Origin: Bacteroidota bacterium
GTDB taxonomy: Bacteria; Bacteroidota; Bacteroidia; Flavobacteriales; Flavobacteriaceae
Assembly: GCA_027620655.1 (NCBI GenBank)
Contig: JAQCDS010000001.1
Location: forward strand, 489,051-553,050
Direction: 5' to 3'
Length of the DNA: 64,000 nucleotides
The translations under genes and the position numbers were made by a program. Of this stretch, positions 27,641 through 37,572 are shown piece by piece. The stretch's first letter is position 1, and every line of letters starts with the position of its first letter. A model generated the notes under the pieces. The model was not told where the DNA came from and ran no database searches. It worked only from the letters and a program-made list of their open reading frames with translations.

Positions 27641-29206
27641 TTATGCTATTAATGGTAATTTTATTATAAAGGTACTACCTTTTCCTTTTTCACTTTCAAC
27701 AGTGACTGTTCCTTGATGATTTTCTACAATTCTTTTGACATTGGAGAGTCCAAGTCCATGTCCTTTTACATTGTGTACATCTCCCGTATGTTCTCTGTAA
27801 AATTCTTCAAAAATACGTTTTTGTACCGCTTTGCTCATTCCTATTCCTTGGTCTTTTACGAGCATCACAATATTATTACCTACATTTTCTGTAGTGATGT
27901 CTATTTTTGGAGAATTCTCTGAATATTTAACCGCATTATCCAAAACATTTACAATTACATTGGTAAAATATGTACTATTGGCCAAAATTGATGATTTTGA
28001 GGCCTTAAAATGAGTTTTTATATATCCTTTTCGATCATTAACAATTAGCTCTATATGAGTAATCGCATCTAAAATTAGATCATGTAATTTTAAACGATCT
28101 TTACTGATTATCAATTGTTTTTTCTGCAATTGTGAGATGCGCAAAACATTCTCTACTTGAGCATTCATTCTTTTATTTTCTTCTTTTATCATCGAAAGGT
28201 AATTTTTTACCTTATCGGCATGTTGAAATATTTTGGGATTTTTTATGGCATCCAAAGCAAGATTAATTGTAGCAATAGGCGTTTTAAATTCATGCGTCAT
28301 ATTGTTGATGAAATCAGATTTCATCTGCGATATTTTTCGTTGCTGAATCAATTGATACAACGCGCTAGTGTAGGCAATGATAATAATCACTGTGAAAAGA
28401 ATTGATAAGGAAGTCATCCCTATGATAGAAGACATTATAAAGCGTTTTCGCCTGGGAAAATTAATATATAATCCATATTCACTTTCTCCATTTTCATCAA
28501 AAAAAATAGGGACTCCAATTGTGGGGACAAGAGTAGCTTCAAAACTTTTGGACTGAACACTCGTAGGATCATTATTTTTTAAAATAGCGTATTCGTAAGC
28601 GATGTCAATGTTATTCTCTTTTAGCTTGTTGTCCAAAAGACGTTCAATCATTTGGTTGGAAACACGTTCCTCAATTGGTGTGTTTTGAATTTCTGCCTTA
28701 TACTGTGCTTCAAAAGCTGCTTTTTGAAGACGATCCATATTCAAAACTTTAGTTAAGGAATATTCCAAATTTGGCATATTTAGGCCATCTATGCCCGTGG
28801 TGTATGTTTGCTGAACTGTTTTACCTTTTAATTTTTTAAAGTTGACACTATCTATACCGTTATTTTGAGCATTTGGAATGGTGTAATTTTCTTCTTTTAC
28901 ACCTGTATCATAAACTACAATTTGATTGATGTTTTTGTTTTGTTTATACACCCGTATACTTCGAATAGCGCTTGTATCTGGCTCTTGCCCTCGAGCAATC
29001 ATTGCATTGAGTGCGGTTACATATTTGTTGTATTCTATATCTGTAACCTGATTGGACGCATAACTAAGGACTTTCTTTACATTAAATGCAAATTGATCTT
29101 CCTTTGTTTCAAGTGAATAATTAATGTAATAGGCCTGAACAAAAATAATCCCAATCAGAGAAAGACTCATTAGCATAACCAATATTGAAAATAACTTCTT
29201 GTTCAT
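27641..29206 (-). CDS. Sensor histidine kinase
   Basis: A 521-residue membrane kinase. One N-terminal helix (about 6-26) and a second (about 258-283) bracket a ~230-residue periplasmic sensor region with no recognised domain. The cytoplasmic part has the H-box NNMTHEFKTPIATI (phospho-accepting His near 305), N-box VIVNVLDNAVKYSE, G1 KDQGIGMS and G2 GHGLGLSNVKRI of the HATPase domain. The pair with the OmpR-type regulator is evident from the 4-base gap and shared strand. The signal sensed cannot be inferred. Confidence 0.93.
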   Translation of the reverse strand: MNKKLFSILVMLMSLSLIGIIFVQAYYINYSLETKEDQFAFNVKKVLSYASNQVTDIEYNKYVTALNAMIARGQEPDTSAIRSIRVYKQNKNINQIVVYDTGVKEENYTIPNAQNNGIDSVNFKKLKGKTVQQTYTTGIDGLNMPNLEYSLTKVLNMDRLQKAAFEAQYKAEIQNTPIEERVSNQMIERLLDNKLKENNIDIAYEYAILKNNDPTSVQSKSFEATLVPTIGVPIFFDENGESEYGLYINFPRRKRFIMSSIIGMTSLSILFTVIIIIAYTSALYQLIQQRKISQMKSDFINNMTHEFKTPIATINLALDAIKNPKIFQHADKVKNYLSMIKEENKRMNAQVENVLRISQLQKKQLIISKDRLKLHDLILDAITHIELIVNDRKGYIKTHFKASKSSILANSTYFTNVIVNVLDNAVKYSENSPKIDITTENVGNNIVMLVKDQGIGMSKAVQKRIFEEFYREHTGDVHNVKGHGLGLSNVKRIVENHQGTVTVESEKGKGSTFIIKLPLIA

Positions 29207-29283
29207 GAGGTAAAATTACATTTTTTAAGAACGCTTTAAGTTAGTTTTAACTAATTATTAACCAAAATGTTAAAATTTATAAT

Positions 29284-29874
29284 TTAAGTTGAATTTTTAA
29301 GAATTTTTTTGTTGATTTTGACCACCTCATTTTTAGTCTTATTGATATCTACATTGTGAATAACAAAATCAGATTTTTCAATCTTTTTGGCATCAGACCA
29401 TTGGTTTTGTATAATGGAAAGCACCTCATCATAAGATTTATTATCGCGTAACATTACACGGTCTATTCGAGTTTTCTGTGGTGCCGTAATAGTTAGTATA
29501 AAATCAAATTGATTCTGAGCATTAATTTCAAATAAAATGGCCACTTCTTTTACAACATAAGGATGAGATTGAAGTGACAACCAGGTATCAAAATGTGCTG
29601 CAACTTCTGGATGAACAATAGCATTCAGCGCATTCAGTTTTTTGTTGTCTTTAAAAACAATTTGGGCAATGTATGAGCGGTTTAGACCATTCTTGAGATA
29701 TGATTTTTCACCAAACAGTTCAATAATCTTTGATTTTATTTTTTCAGAGCTTTGCATCAACACTTTGGCCTCGTGGTCAGCATTATATACTGGTACTCCA
29801 AGAGCCGTAAACATTTTTGCAACCGTTGTTTTACCGCTTCCAATACCACCAGTAAGTCCTAAAATTTTAGTCAT
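29284..29874 (-). CDS. coaE: Dephospho-CoA kinase
   Basis: The 196-residue last enzyme of coenzyme A synthesis, phosphorylating the 3'-OH of dephospho-CoA. The P-loop is LGLTGGIGSGKTTVAKMF at the N-terminus; NADHEAKVL and IVHPEVAAHF are the substrate-binding segments. It overlaps the upstream YbbR-domain gene by 8 bases, forming a glycosyltransferase-YbbR-coaE operon. The earlier CoA enzyme CoaBC is encoded at 36-37 kb. Confidence 0.95.
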   Translation of the reverse strand: MTKILGLTGGIGSGKTTVAKMFTALGVPVYNADHEAKVLMQSSEKIKSKIIELFGEKSYLKNGLNRSYIAQIVFKDNKKLNALNAIVHPEVAAHFDTWLSLQSHPYVVKEVAILFEINAQNQFDFILTITAPQKTRIDRVMLRDNKSYDEVLSIIQNQWSDAKKIEKSDFVIHNVDINKTKNEVVKINKKILKNST

Positions 29875-30838
29875 TTTTTTTCGTAATTACATATTCAAGA
29901 CTATTGATTTGCAATTCAGCAGTTTTTACTGATTTTGGATATGATATCAATTTTGGAATCATCACATTAGACGATTTATCTAAAACATTGTAATCGCACT
30001 CTATTCGAAAATCATTGCGATCAATAGAATTATAGGCGCTCAAACTTGTGTAAAAAACAACTGGAATTTCTTTAGGAAAAACTGAAAGTGTTAGGTGTTC
30101 AGGCAAATTTACCAAGTGTACAGGGACCGCTATTTTTCCTTCAGTAAATTTATTTACCTTTCCATAGACCTGAATTTTTGTTTTTGAAAACTTTAAATAC
30201 TTAGGATAATTTGAAACGTCCAAATCTACATTGATTTCAATATCCTTTTTCACGGCATTTAATGTTATCTTCTTTGTCGATATTTTATTGATGTCTTCCA
30301 AGTATTGTTTTGGACCAACAATAGCAATAGAATCAGGTTGAGATTTTAGGGGAGTTTCCAAATCATAACCAACAACAAAGTTGGGCGCAATATTTATAAA
30401 AACTGGAACTTTTTTTATAAATTCAGTGGCATATTTAAAAGTTAAAAAAGCAGGGCGAATAGACTCTAATGTTGTATTACTACCGAAAAGCTGTGCAATT
30501 TCAGAACGATAATTGCTTTCGCTCCAATAGTACGCATTTTCATCTTTTTGAAGAGTAGAAAAATCTATTTTTAGAAGCCGTTTTTGAAAGGCAATTTTTA
30601 AAAGATTAAACCCACTGGTGGTTATTGTAACCTCTACTTTAGGGAGCGGATCTTGGATGAGTAATTCTTGTGGCGGTAATTTTGAAGGCTGAAGTTCAAA
30701 CTCTAAAGTGTGCATTCTTGGGCTTGATAATTTTGAAAGCATAGAAATAACAAATGCTAATGCCAAAAACAACAAAAAAACATTGAGTCGCTTTGCACGA
30801 ATTTTTTGTCTTAAATTTTCAATTAATTTCCTCATCAA
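29867..30838 (-). CDS. YbbR-like domain protein
   Basis: A 323-residue protein with one N-terminal membrane helix (about residues 18-36, VFLLFLALAFVISMLSKL) and an extracytoplasmic region containing YbbR-type beta repeats, visible in the recurrent pattern of KVEVTITTSGFNLLK, SIAIVGPKQYLEDI and KIQVYGKV. YbbR proteins in Firmicutes activate the diadenylate cyclase CdaA; in Bacteroidota the gene usually sits by coaE, as here, and its role is unproven. It overlaps coaE and the glycosyltransferase gene by 8 and 4 bases. Confidence 0.85.
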   Translation of the reverse strand: MMRKLIENLRQKIRAKRLNVFLLFLALAFVISMLSKLSSPRMHTLEFELQPSKLPPQELLIQDPLPKVEVTITTSGFNLLKIAFQKRLLKIDFSTLQKDENAYYWSESNYRSEIAQLFGSNTTLESIRPAFLTFKYATEFIKKVPVFINIAPNFVVGYDLETPLKSQPDSIAIVGPKQYLEDINKISTKKITLNAVKKDIEINVDLDVSNYPKYLKFSKTKIQVYGKVNKFTEGKIAVPVHLVNLPEHLTLSVFPKEIPVVFYTSLSAYNSIDRNDFRIECDYNVLDKSSNVMIPKLISYPKSVKTAELQINSLEYVITKKND

Positions 30839-31845
30839 GATGTTTTAAAAAATAAATTTGGAAATAATTCCATTTCTGGTTTTCGCGAACATATCAATTT
30901 AATTTTAGCTTTTAAAAATCCCCATCCATAACCCAAAAATTGAATCAAAATGGCTGGAATTGTTAAAATAGTGGCTATTATATCCAGAGTAGATTTGAAT
31001 GCTAAAACTAATGCTATTATAAAATATAATCCATAACTATACAGTCCAAATTTTATGCCCATTAGAAATAAAATCAAACTAAAAATTAATCCAAACATAA
31101 AAATTGTAGGGAACCAATATGTGATTTTTTTGGTATGAGGGTGCCATTTATTAAGAATTGGGCGGACTTGGCCAAACTTGTAGACTTGAACAAAAAACCG
31201 TTCAAAAGATAAGCGACGCTTGTGATACACAAAGGCCTGTGGAATAAGACATAACTTATAGCCCATCGCTTTTAGTCGAATAGACAAATCGGGATCCTCA
31301 CCAGGGTGTATATTTCCAAAACCACCAGATGCACAAAAGGCCTCTTTTGAAATCCCCATATTAAAACTTCGAGGTTCATAGCCTTCTATTTCTTTTTCTC
31401 CACCTCTTATCCCTCCTGTTGTCCATACCGAAGTCATCGAAAAATTAATGGCTTTTTGAAGCTCTGTAAAATTATCTTGTGCGGCATCAGGTCCACCAAA
31501 ACAATCCACATAATTAGAATTTAAAAAGGACATAACTTCTGTTAAATACTGTTTTGGTAAAATACAATCGGAGTCCAAAATGATAAAATAATTACCTTTT
31601 GCGCGTTCCATACCATAATTTCTGGAATGGCCTGGCCCTGTATTGTTTTTATAAAAATAACTGATATTAAGCTGATGAGAAAAGTGTTCTGTAATCAATC
31701 TTGAATCTAGACTAGAGCCATCTTCTACAATCACCACCTCAAAAGTTTTGGGTGCCTCCAATGCACAAAAACTTTCTAAAAGCTCACGTATTTCTTCGGG
31801 GCGGTTGTAGACAGGCACGATAAAAGAAAAATCACTAGCGATCAT
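30835..31845 (-). CDS. Family 2 glycosyltransferase, membrane-anchored
   Basis: A 336-residue GT-A glycosyltransferase. The N-terminal nucleotide-sugar-binding start is DFSFIVPVYNRPEEIREL; the DxD-type motif is FIILDSDCILP, and the acceptor-side segment is GGFGNIHPGEDPDLSIRL with the conserved ED. Two or three hydrophobic helices (about 245-310) anchor it in the inner membrane. I start at the ATG at 31845, where the family begins; an ATG at 31881 would add 12 unconserved residues. It likely transfers a sugar to a cell-surface glycan. The stop overlaps the start of the YbbR gene by 4 bases. Confidence 0.88.
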   Translation of the reverse strand: MIASDFSFIVPVYNRPEEIRELLESFCALEAPKTFEVVIVEDGSSLDSRLITEHFSHQLNISYFYKNNTGPGHSRNYGMERAKGNYFIILDSDCILPKQYLTEVMSFLNSNYVDCFGGPDAAQDNFTELQKAINFSMTSVWTTGGIRGGEKEIEGYEPRSFNMGISKEAFCASGGFGNIHPGEDPDLSIRLKAMGYKLCLIPQAFVYHKRRLSFERFFVQVYKFGQVRPILNKWHPHTKKITYWFPTIFMFGLIFSLILFLMGIKFGLYSYGLYFIIALVLAFKSTLDIIATILTIPAILIQFLGYGWGFLKAKIKLICSRKPEMELFPNLFFKTS

Positions 31846-31901
31846 AGACACAAATTTACACAATGCAAATGAATTATTCATTTTTTAAAATAATCTAAAA
31901 A

Positions 31902-31925
31902 AAAACCCCGCCGAAGCGAGGTTTT
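31902..31925 (-). terminator. Terminator after the T9SS-protein gene
   Basis: On the minus strand a 10-bp stem (AAAACCTCGC / GCGGGGTTTT, one mismatch) closes a TTCG tetraloop and is followed by a T run. It lies 19 bases beyond the stop codon of the T9SS protein and upstream of the glycosyltransferase gene. Confidence 0.8.
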
Positions 31926-31944
31926 AAATGTATTAATCAAAAAA

Positions 31945-32754
31945 TTAATTTTTAAGAATACGTACAGTTTCAATAGAGTTGTCAATTGAAACTTGTACGA
32001 AATAGGCTCCGGTTTGCATTGCAGATAAATCTACAGTACAATCTCTAGTATTTGGTGTTTGACGTTTCACCACTTGCCCAAGCATATTGTAAACAGTAAT
32101 ATTGTCTACATCCTTTTGAGCTTTGATAGTTAATACATCACTCACTGGATTTGGGAAATAGTTGAATAATGAAATACTATTGTCATCAACTCATAGTGAA
32201 GGATCTGCTTGTGAAGTTATCGTTGGAGATGATGTACATACACCAAAGCCCCATACAGATGAAGCATTGTAATTAAATCGATAACGAAAACCTGTTAGCT
32301 GGCTCGCTGTAAAGCTGCCTATATCTAGAATTGAAGATGTATTGGGTGTAAGATTCCCACACCAATTATTAGTTGTTGAGCTGTTTTCAGGGAGATCATT
32401 CCATAGACTCCATGAAGCAGTGTCAGCGTCATAATATTCCAAAGTAAAAGAAGTACCTAAATTATAGTTATAAGAATGAACAACTTCAATCCATGTTTCT
32501 CCAGCATTACTTGCAGCTGTTAGATCAATTGTAGGAGACTGAACTTGAATTTCATCTGTTGAACTACCCCCAGCAGCATCGTCATTATAAGAAAAATTTG
32601 CGGATATTGTTGGATCGGTTATTTCTGATGAGTCATATGTACCTTCAACGGTCCAAGAACTGTTTGGCCATAAAGCATCTTGGTTTAATGTTTGCCCAAT
32701 CAAAAACTGAGAAAATAAAATAGAATTAATAATTATAAATGTAATTTTTTTCAT
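31945..32754 (-). pseudogene. T9SS type A sorting-domain protein, interrupted by in-frame TGA
   Basis: A frame of 269 codons interrupted by one TGA (32191-32193). The first part (187 residues) has a signal peptide (about 1-20, ending FLIGQ) and a beta-rich module with WSLWNDLPENSS and GFRYRFNYNASSVWGFG, reminiscent of a secreted jelly-roll/MAM-like domain but not identified. After the TGA the same frame continues as VDDNSISLFNYFPNPVSDVL and ends TGAYFVQVSIDNSIETVRI, a typical Por secretion (type A) sorting domain that directs export and surface attachment by the type IX system. Without it the product could reach the periplasm but not the surface. Either a nonsense mutation or a base-call error. 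Confidence 0.8.
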
Positions 32755-32893
32755 AAAAGTTATTTTTTGGTTTTATTAAAAAACTTACAGATAGGAAAAG
32801 AAAAAATAAAGCATTATATTCATTAATCGATTAAATGTTTAAATATTTCGTTAAAATGATAAAAAATTTTAGAATTTATTAATTTTTAAAAAA

Positions 32894-32917
32894 AATCCAC
32901 ACCAAGTGGTGTGGATT
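32894..32917 (-). terminator. Terminator downstream of fabI
   Basis: A perfect 10-bp stem (AATCCACACC / GGTGTGGATT) with a 4-base loop. On the minus strand it is followed by seven or more T residues, 24 bases beyond the fabI stop. Confidence 0.88.
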
Positions 32918-32941
32918 GTTATGAAATTAATAAGGTTTTGT

Positions 32942-33757
32942 TTATTCTTCTACAAATTTTTCCATGATGGCATCACTCACACCCATATTACTAAAACCAC
33001 CATCGTTATAAAGATTTTGCAGTGTCACACGTTTTGTTAAATCACTAAATAATGTTATAGTATAATTAGCGCAGTCTAATGCAGTGGCGTTGCCAAGTGG
33101 TGACATCTTTTCAGCATAAGCAATAAAACCGTCAAATCCTTTTACACCTTTACCTGCTGTTGTTGGAGTTGGAGATTGCGAAATTGTATTGACTCGTACT
33201 TTTTTGTTACGACCAAAGAAATATCCAAAACTTCGAGCAATACTTTCTAAATAGGCTTTGTTATCCGCCATATCGTTATAATCCGGAAAAACACGTTGTG
33301 CAGCCATATAAGACAAAGCCACAATACTCCCCCACTCATTCATCGCATCAGATTTATAAAGGGTTTGCATGACTTTGTGAAAAGACATGGCAGAAACATC
33401 TGTTCCTTTTTGTGTCCAATCGTATTTTTGATCGGTGTAGGCACGCCCTTTACGAACGTTTACAGACATCCCAATGGAATGCAAAACAAAATCTAATTTT
33501 CCTCCTAAAATTTCCACCGATTGATCGACTAAATTTTGTAAATCTTCCATTGAAGTGGCATCAGCAGGAATCACTTTTGCACCTGTTTTTTTGGCCAATT
33601 CATCAATAGCCCCCATGCGCATTGCAATTGGCGCATTGGTCAAAACGAAAGTTCCACCCTCCTCGTGTACGCGTTCCGCAGTAATCCATGCTATTGAATT
33701 TGGATCTAATGCTCCAAAAATAATTCCTCTTTTTCCTTTAAGTAATTGATTTGACAT
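32942..33757 (-). CDS. fabI: Enoyl-[acyl-carrier-protein] reductase (NADH), FabI
   Basis: A 271-residue short-chain-dehydrogenase-fold enzyme that reduces trans-2-enoyl-ACP in the last step of each fatty-acid elongation cycle. The NAD-binding start is GKRGIIFGALDPNSIAWITA (the FabI variant of the SDR Gly-motif) and the catalytic pattern Tyr-x6-Lys is in YNDMADNK. SQSPTPTTAGKGVKG covers the flexible substrate-binding loop. It has its own probable promoter and terminator, so it seems to be monocistronic. Confidence 0.95.
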   Translation of the reverse strand: MSNQLLKGKRGIIFGALDPNSIAWITAERVHEEGGTFVLTNAPIAMRMGAIDELAKKTGAKVIPADATSMEDLQNLVDQSVEILGGKLDFVLHSIGMSVNVRKGRAYTDQKYDWTQKGTDVSAMSFHKVMQTLYKSDAMNEWGSIVALSYMAAQRVFPDYNDMADNKAYLESIARSFGYFFGRNKKVRVNTISQSPTPTTAGKGVKGFDGFIAYAEKMSPLGNATALDCANYTITLFSDLTKRVTLQNLYNDGGFSNMGVSDAIMEKFVEE

Positions 33758-33794
33758 AGTTTATTTTTTTGTTTGTTGTCAAGTTTAATTTTGG

Positions 33795-33802
33795 CAAATA
33801 TA
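33795..33802 (-). promoter_or_regulatory. Putative -7 promoter element for fabI
   Basis: On the minus strand it reads TATATTTG, a perfect TAnnTTTG match 37 bases upstream of the fabI start codon. It lies between the recN stop and fabI. Confidence 0.45.
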
Positions 33803-33805
33803 CTA

Positions 33806-35458
33806 CTAATTCAACAACTGTTGCGCATGCTGTTTTGCTGTTTCTGAAATTTCTTTTCCACTCAGCATTTGAGCAATTTCTTCTAAGCGCTCATTGTAGT
33901 TCAATTTTTTTAATTGCGTTATTGTTTTTGAATCATCATCAACCTTAAATACTTTAAAATGATGAGCCCCTTTTGCAGCGATTTGTGGCAAATGTGTAAT
34001 GGTAAACACCTGCATATACTGGCTCATTTCTTGCATAATTGAAGCCATTTTATTTGAAATTTCCCCCGAGACTCCAGTGTCAATTTCATCAAACATTATG
34101 GTTGGCAGTTTTTGATGTTTAGATAAAATAAATTTTACGGCAAGCATTATTCGTGATAACTCTCCTCCAGAAGCACCTTTTTTGAGGGGTAAAAATTGTC
34201 CGCCTTTATTGGCTTTCAATAAGAAACTCAAAACATCTTTACCATTAAATAAAAAATCTGTAGAGGGATGAAGTTCAATTTTAAATACTGCATTTGGCAT
34301 ACCCAAGGCGGCCAAAAGCAAATGCAACTCGTCTTCCAAATTTGTTAATACACCTTTCCTTTTTGCGCTTAGAGTTGAAGAAATATTGTTTAATTTTTTA
34401 AAGTTTTCATTCAACAAATTATTGACAGACTCTAACTGTGCATCTAGGTTTGTTAAATGGGCCACTTTTTCTGATAATTCATCAAAAACAAGTTTTAAAT
34501 CTTCAATGGTCTGCACATTGTGTTTGCCCAATAAATCATTAACTTTTTTGAGTTGATTTTCAATATCAAATAAAAGCTGAGGATTGGCCTCCAATGTGTT
34601 TTGATGATGTTCTATTTCAGTAAATATATCATCGAGTTCGATTTGTGTACTTAAAATTCTTTCAAAAAGAGAAGTGTACTCAGTAGAAATATCTTTTAAT
34701 TTATTGAAACGTTGTTTTAGTTCGGTGAGTTGAGTAGAAATACCAACGTCTTCATGGCTTAGAATCTGTTGAGCAAATTGCAATTCACTTTGAATATAAT
34801 CTACATTATTCAGGGTTTCATACTGCGATTCCAAGGCTTTCAAATCTAAATTTAAAACTTGGGCTTCTTCAATTTCTTGTCGTAAAAAACTATTGTAGTC
34901 GTAGTCATTTTTAGATTGTTGCTGCTGACTACGAATTAACTCCAGCTCTTTTTGATTTTCTTTGTAATCTGCTAAGGTGCTTTTATATGATTTAAGCAAA
35001 TCATGTGTTTGTGCTAAAGCGTCGATAATTTGAAACTGAAATGCATCATCTGTTAATGAAAGTGTTTCGTGCTGCGAGTGAATGTCGATAAGCTGTTGGC
35101 CAAGCGTGTCTAAAACACTAAGCGATACAGGAGAATCATTTACAAATCCTCTCGATTTTCCCGAGGGTAAAACTTCTCGTCTTACAATCGTTTGTTGTTC
35201 ATATTCTAAGTCGTGAGAATCAAAAAAAGACTGTAAATTATAGGCTTCTATATTGAATGTACATTCAATAATGCTTTTTTTATCACTGTCTTTAATGTTT
35301 GAAAAATCTACTCTTTTGCCTAAAACCAACGATAAACCACCCAATAAAATAGATTTTCCTGCGCCGGTTTCACCTGTAATAATAGTAAGACCTTCATCAA
35401 AACTCACATCAAGCTCATCGATCAATGCATAATTTTTTATGTAAAGTTGAGCTAACAC
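33806..35458 (-). CDS. recN: DNA repair protein RecN
   Basis: A 550-residue SMC-like ATPase acting in double-strand-break repair. The N-terminal ATP-binding half has the Walker A motif TGETGAGKSILLGGLSL; a long coiled-coil centre (about 150-370) is followed by the C-terminal half with the ABC signature GGELSRIMLAVKF and Walker B PTIMFDEIDTGVSG. The length is normal. It is the last gene of a leftward cluster recN-DUF4835-coaBC-omega-bamD that is conserved in Flavobacteriia, and it lies 9 bases downstream of the DUF4835 gene. Confidence 0.95.
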   Translation of the reverse strand: MLAQLYIKNYALIDELDVSFDEGLTIITGETGAGKSILLGGLSLVLGKRVDFSNIKDSDKKSIIECTFNIEAYNLQSFFDSHDLEYEQQTIVRREVLPSGKSRGFVNDSPVSLSVLDTLGQQLIDIHSQHETLSLTDDAFQFQIIDALAQTHDLLKSYKSTLADYKENQKELELIRSQQQQSKNDYDYNSFLRQEIEEAQVLNLDLKALESQYETLNNVDYIQSELQFAQQILSHEDVGISTQLTELKQRFNKLKDISTEYTSLFERILSTQIELDDIFTEIEHHQNTLEANPQLLFDIENQLKKVNDLLGKHNVQTIEDLKLVFDELSEKVAHLTNLDAQLESVNNLLNENFKKLNNISSTLSAKRKGVLTNLEDELHLLLAALGMPNAVFKIELHPSTDFLFNGKDVLSFLLKANKGGQFLPLKKGASGGELSRIMLAVKFILSKHQKLPTIMFDEIDTGVSGEISNKMASIMQEMSQYMQVFTITHLPQIAAKGAHHFKVFKVDDDSKTITQLKKLNYNERLEEIAQMLSGKEISETAKQHAQQLLN

Positions 35459-35467
35459 GATTTTAAT

Positions 35468-36358
35468 TTAAAATTTTATTGTGCTCCATTTTTTGGAGTG
35501 CATCGGTGCGACTTTATTTAGAACTGAAACAAGCTCTGTAATTTTTACACTTGGTCCAGCAGAAAATATATCTGATATTTCATCAGATTTGGCGTCAAAA
35601 AAAGTACGTACCAAAAAAGAATTTGGACGTCTTTTGTGTAAAGTTTCAAAGTCTAACAAGGCTAATGTTATTGTTGCCTTTCCTTCTTTTGAGTCGCTAG
35701 ACATCACGTCCAATCCCAAGCGATGATAGTTATACAAAGTTGTTCTATATTCATTATATGTTTTGGATAAAACATTGTCTATCAATACGCGTCTTGTTTG
35801 GTCTCCTCCTTTTGGGGCTGCCCATCCTGCTACATTTCCTTGTTGAGAATAATTGGCAATATCTCTTGCTTGTTCGTAATATTGATCGCCTCCATACAAT
35901 TCAAAAGTATCGGCATCTACACCCAAAATCATATAAACATGAAAAGCGATAACAGAAATTAAATTGGATTCAAATTGTGTTGGACTAAAGTTTAAATTTT
36001 GATATTCTAAATATTTAAAATTAAAATCTTTATCATTAAAATTATAAACAGTGCTTGCATAAGTGGAGTTGTAAATAGGCCGAGCAGACTGCACTTGAAT
36101 ACTGGCCTGAAACGTATCAGAATCGTAGTTTTCTATGTTAATAATCATGCTGCAATCTATACGTTCTTGAAACTCAAAAGGTCTTTTGGTCCAACGTGTA
36201 TTATTTACAAATTCTTTAAGTTGTTTTTCTAGGGTTTTAAACACCTGTACGTTTTCATTTCCTGTTTGTTGAGCGATAACAACCACATTGCAATTGAGTT
36301 CTTGTGCAAAAACAAAGCTCGAAAAAAATAGTATAAAATAAGTTAAAAATTTACGCAT
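35468..36358 (-). CDS. DUF4835 family exported protein
   Basis: A 296-residue protein with a signal peptide (about 1-18, FFSSFVFAQ) and the family core, including WTKRPFEFQERIDC, MIINIENYDSD and the segment VDADTFELYGGDQYYEQA. The family is confined to Bacteroidota and its function is unknown. It overlaps the coaBC start by 8 bases and precedes recN by 9 bases, the fixed context of the family. It is presumably periplasmic or outer-membrane associated. Confidence 0.87.
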   Translation of the reverse strand: MRKFLTYFILFFSSFVFAQELNCNVVVIAQQTGNENVQVFKTLEKQLKEFVNNTRWTKRPFEFQERIDCSMIINIENYDSDTFQASIQVQSARPIYNSTYASTVYNFNDKDFNFKYLEYQNLNFSPTQFESNLISVIAFHVYMILGVDADTFELYGGDQYYEQARDIANYSQQGNVAGWAAPKGGDQTRRVLIDNVLSKTYNEYRTTLYNYHRLGLDVMSSDSKEGKATITLALLDFETLHKRRPNSFLVRTFFDAKSDEISDIFSAGPSVKITELVSVLNKVAPMHSKKWSTIKF

Positions 36359-37562
36359 GAATTCGATTTATAAGTTCATTAATTATATCTGAAGCGACTT
36401 CAGATTTTGATTTTAGGGGGTAATTTTTTTGATTTAAATCTTTATCAATAATTGAGATTTTGTTTGTGGATCCGCCAAAACCTGCTCCATCATCATTCAA
36501 CGAATTTAGCACAATTAAATCTAAATTTTTAGCTTTCAGCTTTTTTATTGCATTTGCAACTTCATTTTCGGTTTCTAATGCAAACCCTATAAGGATTTGT
36601 TTTTCCTTTTTTTCTCCTAAAGAGGCTAGAATATCTTCTGTCTTTTCAAGCTCTAAAGTTAGCGATGCTGCTTTCTTTTTAATTTTGGAAAGCGCAGGAA
36701 ATTTAGGTCTATAATCGGCAACTGCAGCAGATAAAATAGCGGCATCAACAGCGTCAAAATTTTGATGAGCAACATCGTGCATATCTCTTGCGCTAGTGAT
36801 GGGAATGGTCTGTATAGAATCGTAATGTGCTTTGTAGTGTGTAGGACCAGTGATTAGAATAACCTCAGCCCCTAACTGTGCGGCAGTGTTTGCAATTTCA
36901 AAGCCCATTCGGCCCGAAGAATGATTGCCAATATAACGTACTGGATCAATAGCTTCATATGTTGGCCCTGCGGTAACAAGTATTTTTTTTCCATACAATG
37001 GAAGTCCCTCTAGCAGATGTTGTTCAATAGTTTCAACAATTGATTCTGGCTCTGCCATTCGCCCCATGCCTACAAGTCCGCTAGCTAATTCACCAAAAGT
37101 TGATGGAATTAATATATTTCCATGAGATTGAAGCGTTTCTAGTGATTTTTGTGTGGTAGGATGTTTGTACATGTCCAAGTCCATTGCTGGCGCAAAATAC
37201 ACAGGGCATTTTGCTGAAAGATATGTCGCAATTAGAAAATTATCGCTGTTTCCTGAGGCCATTTTGGATAGTGTATTGGCCGTAGCTGGTGCTATCACAA
37301 ACAAATCGGCCCAAAGGCCAAGTTCAACATGATTATTCCAAACCGCATTATCATCTTCTTCATCTGTAAAATCAGTTAAAACAGGATGATTTGAAAGTGT
37401 TGAGAGTGTAAGCGGGGTTATAAATTCTTTTGCAGAAGGTGTCATAATAACACGAACTTCTGCACCTGCTTTTACAAATAAACGAACAAGAAAAGCAGTT
37501 TTATACGCAGCTATACCAGCACTGATGCCAAGAAGTATATGTTTGCCACGTAGGATAGACAT
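36351..37562 (-). CDS. coaBC: Bifunctional phosphopantothenoylcysteine decarboxylase / phosphopantothenate-cysteine ligase
   Basis: A 403-residue fused enzyme catalysing two consecutive steps of coenzyme A synthesis. The N-terminal CoaC (about 1-190) is a flavoprotein with GISAGIAAYKTAFLVR and catalytic His in WNNHVELGLWADLFVIAPAT; the conserved PAMDLDMY is the PxMNxxMW equivalent. The C-terminal CoaB (about 195-403) begins KILVTAGPTYEAIDPVRYIG with NHSSGRMG for nucleotide binding. It overlaps DUF4835 by 8 bases and follows the omega gene by 10 bases. coaE is at 29 kb. Confidence 0.95.
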   Translation of the reverse strand: MSILRGKHILLGISAGIAAYKTAFLVRLFVKAGAEVRVIMTPSAKEFITPLTLSTLSNHPVLTDFTDEEDDNAVWNNHVELGLWADLFVIAPATANTLSKMASGNSDNFLIATYLSAKCPVYFAPAMDLDMYKHPTTQKSLETLQSHGNILIPSTFGELASGLVGMGRMAEPESIVETIEQHLLEGLPLYGKKILVTAGPTYEAIDPVRYIGNHSSGRMGFEIANTAAQLGAEVILITGPTHYKAHYDSIQTIPITSARDMHDVAHQNFDAVDAAILSAAVADYRPKFPALSKIKKKAASLTLELEKTEDILASLGEKKEKQILIGFALETENEVANAIKKLKAKNLDLIVLNSLNDDGAGFGGSTNKISIIDKDLNQKNYPLKSKSEVASDIINELINRIHA

Positions 37563-37572
37563 AACCTTAGTC

